From positions 310,001-374,000 of the forward strand of contig NZ_JABWGO010000002.1 in the NCBI RefSeq assembly GCF_013363995.1: a DNA stretch of 64,000 nucleotides. Direction: 5' to 3'. This DNA comes from Nonomuraea rhodomycinica (GTDB taxonomy: Bacteria > Actinomycetota > Actinomycetes > Streptosporangiales > Streptosporangiaceae). Positions 10,093-18,838 of this stretch are shown here, one piece after another. The notes under the pieces are model-generated. The model saw only the letters and a program-made list of their open reading frames with translations, was not told the origin of the DNA and searched no databases. Position numbers and translations under genes: made by a program. Every line of letters starts with the position of its first letter. Position 1 is the stretch's first letter.

Positions 10093-10854
10093 ATGGCCGA
10101 CGAGAGACTCATGGCGGCCGCGATCGCCACGGCGACGGCGGCCGCGGGCCTCATCGGCGGCAGGTGGCCCTGGTATGTGGTGGGCCTCATGGGCGTGTGC
10201 TACGGACACATCAGCGGGATGGGGCACTCGACCCAGCTGTGGAAGACCACGGCGGAGCAGGGCCTGATCGACGAGCTCGACGAGCTGATGGAGGGGATGG
10301 CCGCCTTCAAGAAGCGCCTCAAGGACGAGGGCAAGTGGGAGGGCTCCGCATACGAGGCGTTCGAAGGCGTCTACGACACGTTCCGGAAGGGCGCCGAGGA
10401 CCTCGCCAAGCTCCGCAACCTCAACGGTGACGGAGTGAAGGCGGCCAAGAGCATTTTCGGCAACATGGTGCTGATGTTCGGCGTGGTCGCGACGGGCATG
10501 CTGATCTTCGGTATCCGCAAGCGGATCATGAGCATCGTGCACCCGGCGGGCGCGGTCATCGGCGAGGGCGAGTCCGCCGTCCAGGGCGCCACGACGACCG
10601 GCGTGGTCAAGGGCGCCGCGAAGAAGCAGCTCATCTTCCTCGGCACGCTCGGCGGCCTCATCTACATGGCCAACCAGCAGGCCGAGATGACCGGCAAGCT
10701 CTTCCCGATGATGAAGACGGGTCTGCCGACGGAGATGAGCGCCCTGAAGTCCGGCAACGGCATGCCGCCGTTCTCCGGCACCGGGCTCCAGTACGACGAG
10801 AACCTCGGCCTGAGCCAGAAGATGGACGACCCGACCAAGACGATGAAGATCTAG
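10093..10854 (+). CDS. WXG100-like membrane protein of the T7SS locus
   Basis: A 253-residue protein starting one base after the previous stop codon (TAAATG). It has a hydrophobic N-terminal region (residues 6-38, including WPWYVVGLMGVCYG) and a central helical pair with a clear turn GKWEGSAYEAF at about residue 80. Two further hydrophobic segments follow, near residues 119-139 (GNMVLMFGVVATGMLIFGI) and 178-192. The combination of a WXG turn and membrane segments resembles type VII effectors whose export head is fused to a membrane-active or membrane-anchored part. No catalytic motif is visible. It is the last gene of the rightward block, before a strong bidirectional hairpin. Confidence 0.7.
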   Translation: MADERLMAAAIATATAAAGLIGGRWPWYVVGLMGVCYGHISGMGHSTQLWKTTAEQGLIDELDELMEGMAAFKKRLKDEGKWEGSAYEAFEGVYDTFRKGAEDLAKLRNLNGDGVKAAKSIFGNMVLMFGVVATGMLIFGIRKRIMSIVHPAGAVIGEGESAVQGATTTGVVKGAAKKQLIFLGTLGGLIYMANQQAEMTGKLFPMMKTGLPTEMSALKSGNGMPPFSGTGLQYDENLGLSQKMDDPTKTMKI

Positions 10855-10895
10855 GACTCGTCACGCGCGGGCCCGGGCTCGACACGCGCGGGCCC

Positions 10896-10927
10896 GGGGC
10901 GGCCGGGGTGCCCCCCCCGGCCGCCCC
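10896..10927. terminator. bidirectional GC-rich terminator-like hairpin
   Basis: GGGGCGGCCGGGG and CCCCGGCCGCCCC form a perfect 13-bp stem with a 6-base loop between convergent genes ending at 10854 and 10936. There is no T-run on either side. A duplicated CACGCGCGGGCCCGGG-like sequence immediately left of it (10862-10899) adds further pairing. Confidence 0.7.
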
Positions 10928-10935
10928 GGCGCGGC

Positions 10936-12408
10936 TCAGTCGTCCAGCGGGATGCGCAGGATCTGGCCCGGCCGGAGCTTGCTGGGGTCCGGCCCGATGA
11001 TGTCCCGGTTGGCGTCGTAGATCTCGCGCCAGCGTCCCGGGTCGCCGTACACCTTCTGTGAGATCTCGTACAGGGAGCCGTTGACCGGCCAGTAGCCGAC
11101 CTTGGTCGTCTGCAGCTGCACCCGCGGCGGTGCCTGCAACGTCTGCTCGCCGGTGCTCGGCTGCTGCCACTGCGGCAGCTCCTCGGGCTTCTCCGTGGTG
11201 TGCAGGGGGCGCCACACGCGGAAGACCGCCGTCGGGATGGCCTGGTAGAACGTCTTGTGCGCGTTGCCCCGGGTGCCGCCGATCGTCGGCAGGCGGCCCT
11301 TGAGCTTCTCGTACAACGGGTTGCGCATCGCGACGAAACCGCCGAACGCCTCGCCGGACTCGACCACGGCCTGGCCCGACTTGGTCAGGGGCGCCGTGAA
11401 GGACCCGGCGGTGCCGCCGCTGGCGAGGCCCTTGGTGCTGAGGCCCGAGAGGGGCGCGAAGGTGGCGGCCAGGGTGGCGCCCGTGGTGATGCGGGCGGCC
11501 TGGGCGAACGTCAGCGGGTCGAGGTTGAAGATGCTGTTGCCCTGCATGCCCTGGGAGAGCATCTGGGAGCCGATGACGCCGGTGTAGACCCAGCCGGAGG
11601 TCTTCGCGAAGCTGGCGAAGCTCGTCTTCCCGGCCTTCTCGGCATAACCCGCGTACTTAGTGAACTTGGCGCCCGCCACCTCGATCCTGGTCATCGCGGC
11701 CGCGGCCTTCATCGAGCGCAGCCTGGCCGCTCCCGGCGTGATGCGCAGGAGGAGCCGGCCCACGACGGGCAGGTTGCGCAGCGCCAGCGCGCAGGTGCGC
11801 AGCATCGACAGGAACCTGATCAGCACCTGCAGGGCCATGCCGACCAGGCGGGTGGTCCGCAGGTAGGCGGCGTAGCTGGCCATCTGGGCGGCGAGGGCGG
11901 TGCCCCACACCCTGGCGGCCCACCTGAGCGCCATGAACGCGCCGGCCCAGATGGCCGCGGCCTTGAGCAGCTCGATCAGGGCCTTCTTGGTCATCGCCGC
12001 GGAGTCGGCCACCGCCCGCAGGATCTTCGCGATGCCGGCCGCGCTGGTGGCGACCGCCTGGCGGTTGTCCTGCTTGACGACCTCGCCCCAGACCTTGCGG
12101 AACTCGTCGGCGGCCTTGCCCTTCCACTCCTTGATGATCCGGTCCATGTAGCCGTCGCTCTGGCCCTGGGCCCGGGTGTCGAGGACCTCGAAGATCTTGC
12201 GGAGCCTCTCGGCCATGGCCTCGTGCGCGTCGGCCGCGTGCCGCAGCCGCTGTTCGGAGTCGTCGGCGCCGACCAGCGAGGGGATGGAGAACCACATCGC
12301 CTTGATGGTGGCGATCAGCGGCTCGGGGTTGAGGACCGAGCCGAGGTCGAAGTCGAAGGGCCACCTGGTCCAGTTCCACTGCAGCGGGTTGATGTGGCCT
12401 TCGCTCAT
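10936..12408 (-). CDS. WXG100-like, multi-pass, LysM-ended T7SS locus protein
   Basis: A 490-residue protein. Residues about 30-165 are helical with a WKG turn (IIKEWKGKAADEFRKVW, near residue 92). Alanine-rich helices and probable membrane segments occur around residues 140-215 (AAAIWAGAFMALRWAARVWG) and 280-330. The last 50 residues are a LysM domain (GSLYEISQKVYGDPGRWREIYDANR split over residues about 441-465, then LRPGQILRIP). LysM binds peptidoglycan or chitin GlcNAc chains, so the C-terminus should act outside the membrane. ATG at 12408 overlaps the stop of the 114-residue protein upstream (ATGA), making this a third small/large pair. It may anchor the secretion complex to the wall or be an exported wall-binding protein. 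Confidence 0.75.
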   Translation of the reverse strand: MSEGHINPLQWNWTRWPFDFDLGSVLNPEPLIATIKAMWFSIPSLVGADDSEQRLRHAADAHEAMAERLRKIFEVLDTRAQGQSDGYMDRIIKEWKGKAADEFRKVWGEVVKQDNRQAVATSAAGIAKILRAVADSAAMTKKALIELLKAAAIWAGAFMALRWAARVWGTALAAQMASYAAYLRTTRLVGMALQVLIRFLSMLRTCALALRNLPVVGRLLLRITPGAARLRSMKAAAAMTRIEVAGAKFTKYAGYAEKAGKTSFASFAKTSGWVYTGVIGSQMLSQGMQGNSIFNLDPLTFAQAARITTGATLAATFAPLSGLSTKGLASGGTAGSFTAPLTKSGQAVVESGEAFGGFVAMRNPLYEKLKGRLPTIGGTRGNAHKTFYQAIPTAVFRVWRPLHTTEKPEELPQWQQPSTGEQTLQAPPRVQLQTTKVGYWPVNGSLYEISQKVYGDPGRWREIYDANRDIIGPDPSKLRPGQILRIPLDD

Positions 12409-12749
12409 TGTCCCGCCTTGCCCTGGCTCGCCACGTCGGCGATCTTGTAGTTGTACGCCGACGCGTCGAGGGACTCGGACAGCCACTCCAGCGCGTCGTA
12501 CAGGTCGTTCAGGTAGTCGACGACGGACTCGTACCGCTTGTCCTGGTGGTTCATCTCCTGCGTGCCGTCGACGTAGGCGGCGGCCAGCTCGTCAGCCTGA
12601 GGGGCCTGGGAGAAGTCGCTCTTGACGAGCCTGGCGGGTGCGAAGACGGCGATGCAGTCCTTGACGGGCTGCCTCTGGTCGGCGCAGGACTGCACGGCCT
12701 TGGTCAGATTTGGCGGTATGACGTCGTACCCGTCGGCAGCGTCCCCCAT
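12405..12749 (-). CDS. Small T7SS cassette protein paired with the LysM protein
   Basis: A 114-residue, acidic, helical protein without a W-x-G turn. It contains two cysteines (residues 22 and 32) and a long helix SVVDYLNDLYDALEWLSESLDASAYNYK (residues about 76-103, given by its ends). The stop overlaps the start of the 490-residue LysM protein, mirroring the small-before-large order of the two rightward cassettes. Upstream, 81 bases separate it from the end of eccB, so the three leftward genes probably form one operon. The role as a partner or chaperone is inference from position only. Confidence 0.68.
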   Translation of the reverse strand: MGDAADGYDVIPPNLTKAVQSCADQRQPVKDCIAVFAPARLVKSDFSQAPQADELAAAYVDGTQEMNHQDKRYESVVDYLNDLYDALEWLSESLDASAYNYKIADVASQGKAGQ

Positions 12750-12830
12750 ATGCCCCCCAAACCACTAAAGGAACACTAAACCCATGAATACTACCGTTTA
12801 CCGCCATTTACCGTCTATGAAATGCGCAGT

Positions 12831-14255
12831 TCACGACCCCGAAGTGCGCAGTCCTTGCGTGTCGGTCATCGGGGTGCGGGCGGCGGCGGGGTCCAGCGCC
12901 GGCCCGTCCGGGATCAGCCGCAGCAGATGGGCCGGCAGGGGCGCCACGTCCGCGGCGCTGTAGCCCAGTTTCGTCACGACGTCGGGCGTGACCATCCGGA
13001 ACTTCCTGCCCTGATCGCTGATCAGGTAGAACTGGGTGACCGACGGGAGCTGGCCCTCGCCCGGCAGCAGACCGGCCACCGCGGCGCCGCCCGGCGGCAG
13101 CACCACCTGGTCGAACTTCTCCGTGCCGCCCGCGGACTTCGGCGCCCTGATCTGCACCGTGCTGCCGACGGTCAGCCGGCCCTTGACGGAGCCCTTCAGC
13201 AGGTCGGCGTAGACCATGCACAGCGGGGCCGACGCCGCCGGGCTCTGGAAGCGCGGCATGGTCTCCGGCATGCCGCCGCCCCTGATGTTCTGCGCGGACT
13301 GCTTGGTGGCGTTGGCGCTGGCCGCGTCGATCGGGATCTCCCGCACGCGGTTGCGGCCGTACGCGGCCTGGCTGGCGGGGTCCTGGATCAGCAGGGTCGC
13401 CTGGGTCTGGGTGATGGGCGCGAGGCCGTCCGAGAGCAGCACGTACCAGCGGGCGGGGGTGCCCGCCAGCGCGTCCACCTTGAGGACCTGCCCGACCCGG
13501 AAGGAGCTGCCGGGGAGCCGCTTGCCGCGTCCGGTGATGCCGGGCGCGGCGAACCTGCTGCCCTCGGGGATGGAGTTGATCCACGAGAGGGGCACCCGGC
13601 GCGGCGCCTGGTCGGTGAGCCGGTCGACGTTGTTCACCGCCATCCGCTGGTTGGCCCACAGCACCCAGTCCTGCTTGCCGTCGTTCACGAGGAGCGCGTC
13701 GGCGGGGGCGGGTGACACGCCGCCGACCTCGGTGCCGCCCACCAGCGTCACGTACGACCGGCGGATCCCCGCGGCGTCCTGGCCCTCCGTCACGCAGGCC
13801 GACCACGGCGTCTTGACCATCCGCTGCGGCTTGGGCAGCGAGTTCGGCGCCCCCGCGATGCCCACCATCGGCCCGCGCGAGAAGCCCGCCAGCGACTCCG
13901 ACGAGACGTTGCGCACCTTGATCTGGTCGCTGTCCAGCAGCAGGCGCGCCGAGACGTAGTTGGCCACCGGCAGCAGCCGGCTCTCCTGCTCGCTGTAGAC
14001 GTAGGTCGCGCCGGTCTCCTCCTCGACGAGGAGCTGTCCGGGGTCGGTGAGCTTGGTGGCCCCGCCCGGCTTGAGCATGCCGTAGATGCCGAAGCCCGCC
14101 GCGATGAGGATCGCGATCAGCACGCCCGCGAACGTCGCGACGTTGTGCCGGCGCATGGGCGATTCCGGCAGGTCGGGCTCGCCCTGCAACAGGGCCATCC
14201 CGAGGCGCTGGGTCATGAACCGATGCGCCTGGTAGAGATCCTTGCGGGTCTGCAT
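12831..14255 (-). CDS. eccB: EccB-type type VII secretion protein
   Basis: A 474-residue single-pass membrane protein of the ESX core complex. The N-terminus (MQTRKDLYQAHRFMTQRLGM) followed by the signature LLQGEPDLPESPMRR and one transmembrane segment at about residues 38-60 is exactly the EccB pattern. The remaining ~410 residues are the extracytoplasmic repeat domain, with the characteristic CVTEG cysteine region at about residues 150-160. The length is normal (470-500). It is divergent from the second small/large cassette (128 bp between starts) and heads the leftward operon eccB, 114-residue protein, LysM protein. In the complex EccB sits on the outer side of the membrane next to EccC and EccD. 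Confidence 0.94.
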   Translation of the reverse strand: MQTRKDLYQAHRFMTQRLGMALLQGEPDLPESPMRRHNVATFAGVLIAILIAAGFGIYGMLKPGGATKLTDPGQLLVEEETGATYVYSEQESRLLPVANYVSARLLLDSDQIKVRNVSSESLAGFSRGPMVGIAGAPNSLPKPQRMVKTPWSACVTEGQDAAGIRRSYVTLVGGTEVGGVSPAPADALLVNDGKQDWVLWANQRMAVNNVDRLTDQAPRRVPLSWINSIPEGSRFAAPGITGRGKRLPGSSFRVGQVLKVDALAGTPARWYVLLSDGLAPITQTQATLLIQDPASQAAYGRNRVREIPIDAASANATKQSAQNIRGGGMPETMPRFQSPAASAPLCMVYADLLKGSVKGRLTVGSTVQIRAPKSAGGTEKFDQVVLPPGGAAVAGLLPGEGQLPSVTQFYLISDQGRKFRMVTPDVVTKLGYSAADVAPLPAHLLRLIPDGPALDPAAARTPMTDTQGLRTSGS

Positions 14256-14383
14256 GCCACTCCGTTCCGGTCCGGCTCCCGCGTAATGTTACGGCTGAGC
14301 GGCATGGGGGATATGTCAACTTCTGTACGGCACGATAGCCAGGCGAGTAAAGTTGCGGATCAAGAGCCATTGGGGAGGGTGTC
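14256..14383. promoter_or_regulatory. divergent promoter region eccB / second cassette
   Basis: A 128-bp gap between divergent starts. CGTAA-TG-TTACG (14282-14293) is a short palindrome near its left side. The rightward gene has a strong GGGGAGGG ribosome site at about 14372-14379, which supports its GTG start. No confident hexamers are visible. Confidence 0.35.
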
Positions 14384-14764
14384 GTGCCTGCGAAGGATCA
14401 CCGGCATTGCGGCCAGAAGTGGCCCGGACTTGATGCCGACCGTGACGGAGTCGAGCATCCCGAGGATCCCAAGAAGAAGTTCCAGGAGCTCGCCGACCAG
14501 CTCACCGCCGAACTGACCGCGCTGACCGGCGGAAAGCCCGGCTCCCTGCCGGACGTCCAGGCCAAGGCCGACCTGTCGAGCCTGCGTTACCAGTTCAAGC
14601 AGGTCAAGCGCTGGGACGGCGGCAAGGTCTTCCTCGACACGTCGCAGAGGGGCCAGGAGCAGCTCACCGAGATCTACACGCAGGTCAACGAGAAGCTCCG
14701 CATCGCCATCGACCTCATCCTGTTCGGCGGCGGGATCTACGACAAGGCCAACCAGCAGATCTAG
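14384..14764 (+). CDS. Small T7SS cassette protein (copy 2)
   Basis: A 126-residue helical hairpin protein with turn KRWDGGKVFLD (W-D-G, residues about 73-83), a bona fide WXG-type turn. Helix one is KKKFQELADQLTAELTAL (residues about 30-47). Helix two leads to the hydrophobic end DLILFGGGIYDKANQQ. It aligns by eye with the 134-residue protein at 6975, with the same hairpin spacing and the same Q/W positions. It likewise precedes a ~480-residue WKG/Gly-rich protein, 18 bases away. The GTG start is chosen because of the GGGGAGGG site just upstream. Confidence 0.75.
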   Translation: MPAKDHRHCGQKWPGLDADRDGVEHPEDPKKKFQELADQLTAELTALTGGKPGSLPDVQAKADLSSLRYQFKQVKRWDGGKVFLDTSQRGQEQLTEIYTQVNEKLRIAIDLILFGGGIYDKANQQI

Positions 14765-14782
14765 GGAAACGCGTGATGGCAC

Positions 14783-16231
14783 ATGGCTGACCCCACGAAG
14801 AGTCCCAAGGCGACGCACTGGATCAAGACCCAGTGTGACAACTTCGGCGTCGACGACGACGGCAGAAGCGTCGCCGAGATCAAGAACTTCATCATGGGGC
14901 TCTCTCCCGAGACCTTCGACAACGCCGCCACCGCGTACGGTGACGCCGCGAAGCGGCTGGCGCAGACGCTGGACGTGATCGACGAGGTCAGCGGCGAGCT
15001 GGCCAAGATCTGGAAGGGCAAGGCGTCCGTCGAGGCGCAGAAGGCCCTGCGGCAGCTCCACGACACCATCGTGAACCTCTCCGGCGGCATGGACGGCATG
15101 GCCAAGCCGATGCAGACCCTCGCCGACCGCGTCCGCGAGCACACGGACTTCGTCCAGAACAAGCCCATGGCCTGGAGCGACAACCAGTTCACCTTCAACG
15201 ACTCCGTCGCGGACTTCTACAACACCATCGACAAGGGCGTCGAGTGGGGTTCGCAGGACGAGCTGGCAGGCAAGCACCTCGCCGCCTTCAACAAGGACCT
15301 CTACGAGGCGTACGCCCGCTTCCCCGACTACGTCCAGAAGGACCTGCCTGACATCAAGGACCCGATGCCGCCGGACCCCGGCGACATCAAGGACCTCAAA
15401 TTCGACAACCCCTACAAGGGCGGCCGCGCCATGCCCACCGGGTACAACGGCGGGGACTTCACCGGCGGCGGCTTCAACGGCAGCGGTGTCGACGGCAACG
15501 GCGTCAACGGCCCGGGCGGCGGCCTGCACCTGGACGACCCGAGCAAGCACGACGGCGGCTCGGGCGACGTCAACGTCCCTGGCGCGCCGGGCGGCGCCGG
15601 CGGCTCCACGTCGGGTGGCGGCACGGGCGGACACGGGGGTACGGGCGGCGTCGACATGCCCGGCGGGAGCGACACCTCCGGCGGCGCCAACATGCCCGGC
15701 GGCGGCGTCACGGACCCCTCGCGCGGCGGCACCACGCCGGGAACCCACGTCACCGACCCCAGCAAGGGCGTCACGGACCCGACCAACGGCATCACCATGC
15801 CCGGCGGCTCCACGGCGACGCAGTTCGCCGGCTACCACCAGCCCACCGTCCCGGACGCGACCACCTCCAGCTGGAGCCCCACCAGCTACACCTCGCCCAC
15901 CACCAGCCCGCACAGTCCGAACGGCACCACCAACCCGCACGGCACCTCCTCCCCGTACGGCTTGTACCAGCCCAACGGCGCGTCGTCGGCGGACGGCGTC
16001 TCCACGACGGGCCGTGGCGAGGGCTCGGCGGCGGGCAACGCCCAGCAGCTCGCCGCCCGCGGCTCCAGCGTGAGCGGCATGGGGTCGGGCTTCCCCATCG
16101 TCCCGCACTCGGGCGGAGGCGGAGGCGGCGAACAGGAGTCGGAGCTGCAGAGCCAGTACTGGCTGAACATCGACGACGAGAACTGGACGGGCGGGGCCTA
16201 CGACGGGGCCGTCTCCGACCGCCTGGGGTAG
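14783..16231 (+). CDS. Large WXG100-like, glycine-rich T7SS cassette protein (copy 2)
   Basis: A 482-residue paralogue of the protein at 7379. The export head (residues about 30-200) carries the turn LAKIWKGKASVEAQK near residue 77 and long helices. A Gly/Asn/Ser-rich linker (residues about 215-340) repeats GGxF-N-G, PGG and TDP-S/T motifs, with units such as VTDPSKG. The tail is Thr/Pro-rich and ends SQYWLNIDDENWTGGAYD, matching the aromatic/acidic ending of copy 1. Both copies therefore keep head and tail while the linker has diverged. That argues for a conserved job of the C-terminal aromatic motif. No enzymatic domain is seen. Export via the neighbouring EccB/C/D complex is inferred. Confidence 0.76.
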   Translation: MADPTKSPKATHWIKTQCDNFGVDDDGRSVAEIKNFIMGLSPETFDNAATAYGDAAKRLAQTLDVIDEVSGELAKIWKGKASVEAQKALRQLHDTIVNLSGGMDGMAKPMQTLADRVREHTDFVQNKPMAWSDNQFTFNDSVADFYNTIDKGVEWGSQDELAGKHLAAFNKDLYEAYARFPDYVQKDLPDIKDPMPPDPGDIKDLKFDNPYKGGRAMPTGYNGGDFTGGGFNGSGVDGNGVNGPGGGLHLDDPSKHDGGSGDVNVPGAPGGAGGSTSGGGTGGHGGTGGVDMPGGSDTSGGANMPGGGVTDPSRGGTTPGTHVTDPSKGVTDPTNGITMPGGSTATQFAGYHQPTVPDATTSSWSPTSYTSPTTSPHSPNGTTNPHGTSSPYGLYQPNGASSADGVSTTGRGEGSAAGNAQQLAARGSSVSGMGSGFPIVPHSGGGGGGEQESELQSQYWLNIDDENWTGGAYDGAVSDRLG

Positions 16232-16298
16232 CACGCGACCCCGGGACCCGCGGGGTGGCCAGGGCTTGGCCGGCCGGTCGATGTCGGCCGGCCAGAGC

Positions 16299-16346
16299 CA
16301 GAGCCTGGGCCGGCCAGAGCCTGGGCCGGCCAGAGCCTGGGCCGGC
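16299..16346. repeat. three perfect 16-bp tandem repeats downstream of the second cassette
   Basis: CAGAGCCTGGGCCGGC occurs three times in a row without mismatch, with partial copies to the left. Sixteen is not a multiple of three, consistent with a noncoding location between 16231 and the end of the ABC permease at 16529. The rest of this 297-bp gap shows only Pro/Arg-type GC-rich sequence and no gene. The repeat may also fold as a terminator. Confidence 0.85.
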
Positions 16347-16528
16347 GGGGCTTCCGCCGGGCGCCCACGTCACCACGCCGAACCCATGGCCGGTCAGCGT
16401 CCGCGTCGCCGCCGCCGCCGCCCTCGCTCGCGCCGTCGCGGTCGCCGACGCCATCGACCGGCCTCGCCTCCCGCTTCTCACCTCTCGCCTCCCGGCTCTC
16501 CCGTTTCCTCCCGGTGCCGGTGCCGTAC

Positions 16529-17863
16529 TCAAGCCGCCGCGGTCAAGGCGTCGACCGGCCGGGTGCGCAGCGCCGCCGCGGCGGTCGGCATCACAGCCAC
16601 CATGACCAGCAGCAACGCCCCCGCGACGATGGCGGCGTACATCCATGCGGGCCCCGAGGGAAGCGGCGAGCCGGTCTTGACGAGACTGTACGGGACGCTG
16701 GTCGCCGCGGCGGCGGCCGTGCCGAGCACGACCGCGGGCGCCGCCGTCATCGCGGCCTCGACCGCGACCATGGCCAGGACCTGCCCGCGGGTGGCGGCCG
16801 ACAGCCGCAACAGCCCGAACTCGCGGCGCCGCCGCCGGGTGGCCGCGATCAGCGTGTTGACCACCACGATCGCCGAGAACGCGATGATCATGGCGACGAC
16901 CAGGTAGTTGACCGAGGCGAGCTGCGGGCTCACGTCACCGGCGGCGTGGGGGACGCTGTCCTCGGTGGTCTGCATGTACAGGGTCCCGCCGGCGATGCCG
17001 ACCAGGAGGATCAGCGGGGAGGCCACGCTGCCGCTCTGCCTGGCGCGGGCGTGGACGTTGCGCGCGGCCAGCCGCGCGGTCGCCCCCAGCCGGGCGTCCG
17101 ACAGCCGGCGGACCGGCCGCACGGCCGCCGGGCTGAGCAGCGCCAGCCCGACGGCGACCGCGACCCCTGCCGGGCCCGCGGTGCTCGACAGCAGCGGCCC
17201 GTCGTCCATGAACAGCGTCCCGGCCGACAGGCCCAGCCCGACCGCCAGCAGAGCGACCCCGGCCGCCACCCGGCCCCGGGACAGTGCCCGGCCGGGCTCG
17301 GCGGGAGCCGCCGCGGCCAGCGCCCGGACGGGCGGGATCGAGGCGGCGCGCCGGCTGGAGATCAGCGCCCCCGCGAGCGCCGCCAGCAAGGAGGCGCCCG
17401 TGCCCGTCACCACACACAGCCAGCCCGTCGCCAGGTGTGTCTCCGGGCCGACCAGCCCGCTGCCCATCAGCCGGCCGAGGACCACCGCCCCCAGCCCGAA
17501 CCCAGGGAGGAGGCCCGCCACCGCCGCCGGGACGGCCGTGATGAGCGTCTCCACGACCACGTTCTGCCGGATCTGCCGGGGGCTCGCCGCGATCGACCGC
17601 AGCAACGCCAGTTCCTGCTCGCGGTGCTGGATCGTCAGCGACACGGTGGAGACCACGCCGAACGCCACGATCGCCACCGTCCAGCCGCCCAGGATCGCCG
17701 GCAGCATGATGAGGAACCCGCTGTCCCGGCCGGTCGCGAGCCCGGTCTCCAGCAGGCTCGCGAACGCGGTGAGCAGCGCGGTGCCGGCCGCCATGACGGC
17801 GGCTGAGGCGAGCGAGGAGGTGCGGTGCGCGCGTACCGTGGCCCAGGCCAGCCGCCACCTCAT
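16529..17863 (-). CDS. FtsX/MacB-like ABC transporter permease
   Basis: A 444-residue membrane protein with two FtsX-type permease halves. The first has hydrophobic segments at residues about 15-40, 55-80 and 100-130, and the second repeats the pattern after residue 285, ending in the conserved arginine-rich RTRPVDALTAAA. The segment VSTVSLTIQHREQELALLRSIAASPRQI (residues about 71-98, given by its ends) is typical of FtsX-family permeases. It overlaps the ATPase gene by four bases. Export of an unknown compound, possibly under the TetR regulator at 19211, is inferred from the neighbourhood. Confidence 0.88.
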   Translation of the reverse strand: MRWRLAWATVRAHRTSSLASAAVMAAGTALLTAFASLLETGLATGRDSGFLIMLPAILGGWTVAIVAFGVVSTVSLTIQHREQELALLRSIAASPRQIRQNVVVETLITAVPAAVAGLLPGFGLGAVVLGRLMGSGLVGPETHLATGWLCVVTGTGASLLAALAGALISSRRAASIPPVRALAAAAPAEPGRALSRGRVAAGVALLAVGLGLSAGTLFMDDGPLLSSTAGPAGVAVAVGLALLSPAAVRPVRRLSDARLGATARLAARNVHARARQSGSVASPLILLVGIAGGTLYMQTTEDSVPHAAGDVSPQLASVNYLVVAMIIAFSAIVVVNTLIAATRRRRREFGLLRLSAATRGQVLAMVAVEAAMTAAPAVVLGTAAAAATSVPYSLVKTGSPLPSGPAWMYAAIVAGALLLVMVAVMPTAAAALRTRPVDALTAAA

Positions 17864-18783
17864 CGAACGTCACCGCCCTGCCGGACCTGCGCGGAGGAAG
17901 CGCTCCCGCCGTGCCCGAGGTGCGTGGAGGGCACGTTCCCGCCCTGCCCGACGTGCGCGGAGAGGGCGTCGGGGCCCTGCCCGACGTGTGCGGACGGGCC
18001 GCTACCACTCTGCCGGACGGAGGCGGACAGGCGAGCCATGCGCGCGGCCACCGAGGCGGGGTCGGGCCGGGTCATGCCGTCCACGATCCGGCCGTCGCTG
18101 AAGAACACGACGGCGTCGGCGTAGGCGCCGGCGACCGGGTCGTGCGTCACCATCACGATCGTCTGCCCGCTCGCGTCGACCGCCTCGCGCAGGATGCGGA
18201 GCACGTCCCGCGCGGCCTGGGTGTCGAGCGCCCCGGTGGGTTCGTCGGCGAAGACGACGGCCGGCCGGGACAGCATGGCGCGCGCGATCGCCACCCGCTG
18301 CTGCTGTCCACCGGACAGCTCGGCGGGACGGTGGTCGAGCCGGTCGCCGAGCCCGAGCCGCGCGAGCAGCCCGCGCACCTGCCGCCCGTCCACCCGGCGG
18401 CCGGCGAACTCCAGGGGCAGGGCCACGTTCTGCGCCACGGTCAAGGTCGGCACCAGATTGAACGACTGGAAGACGAACCCCATGCGCTCCCGGCGCAAGC
18501 GGGTCAGCGCCGTCTCGTCGGCGTCGGTCAGCTCATGGCCGTCCAGGACCACGGACCCGGAGTCGGGCCGATCGAGCCCGGCGGCGCAGTGGAGCAGGGT
18601 GCTCTTCCCCGATCCGGACGGTCCCATGACGGCGGTGAAGGTGCCACGCGGGATCGACAGCGAGACTCGGTCCAACGCGGTCACGGCCGTGTCCCCCACG
18701 CCGTGGCGTTTCGTCACGTCGTGGAGCTCCAGGGCGTGCGTGGTCTTGTTCGTCACTTGATGTGCGTACGCTGCACGAGTCAT
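17860..18783 (-). CDS. MacB/LolD-type ABC transporter ATP-binding protein with a repeat tail
   Basis: A 307-residue ATPase. Walker A is GPSGSGKST (54-62), the Q-loop includes FVFQSFNLVP (about 103-112), the signature is LSGGQQQ (156-162) and Walker B is VVFADE (176-181). This is the LolD/MacB subfamily that pairs with FtsX-type permeases. Residues 264-307 are a tail of four 11-residue repeats (SAHVGQGPDAL-like) absent from the family. I prefer the ATG at 18783 with a GTGGAG site 12 bases upstream; TTG at 18807 or GTG at 18801 would extend it. It overlaps the permease by four bases, so the two are one operon. The promoter region contains a perfect inverted repeat at 18839-18867. Confidence 0.9.
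   Translation of the reverse strand: MTRAAYAHQVTNKTTHALELHDVTKRHGVGDTAVTALDRVSLSIPRGTFTAVMGPSGSGKSTLLHCAAGLDRPDSGSVVLDGHELTDADETALTRLRRERMGFVFQSFNLVPTLTVAQNVALPLEFAGRRVDGRQVRGLLARLGLGDRLDHRPAELSGGQQQRVAIARAMLSRPAVVFADEPTGALDTQAARDVLRILREAVDASGQTIVMVTHDPVAGAYADAVVFFSDGRIVDGMTRPDPASVAARMARLSASVRQSGSGPSAHVGQGPDALSAHVGQGGNVPSTHLGHGGSASSAQVRQGGDVR
17863..17994. repeat. four 33-bp tandem repeats at the 3' end of the ABC ATPase gene
   Basis: Four in-frame 33-bp units encode degenerate SAHVGQGPDAL copies that extend the ATPase right up to its overlap with the permease. The reading frame and the four-base gene overlap are preserved despite the added sequence. Confidence 0.85.
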
Positions 18784-18838
18784 AAATACACCGTACTCCA
18801 CAACCAAATTAGTGCATTTGAAAAGGGAAGAACTATAA

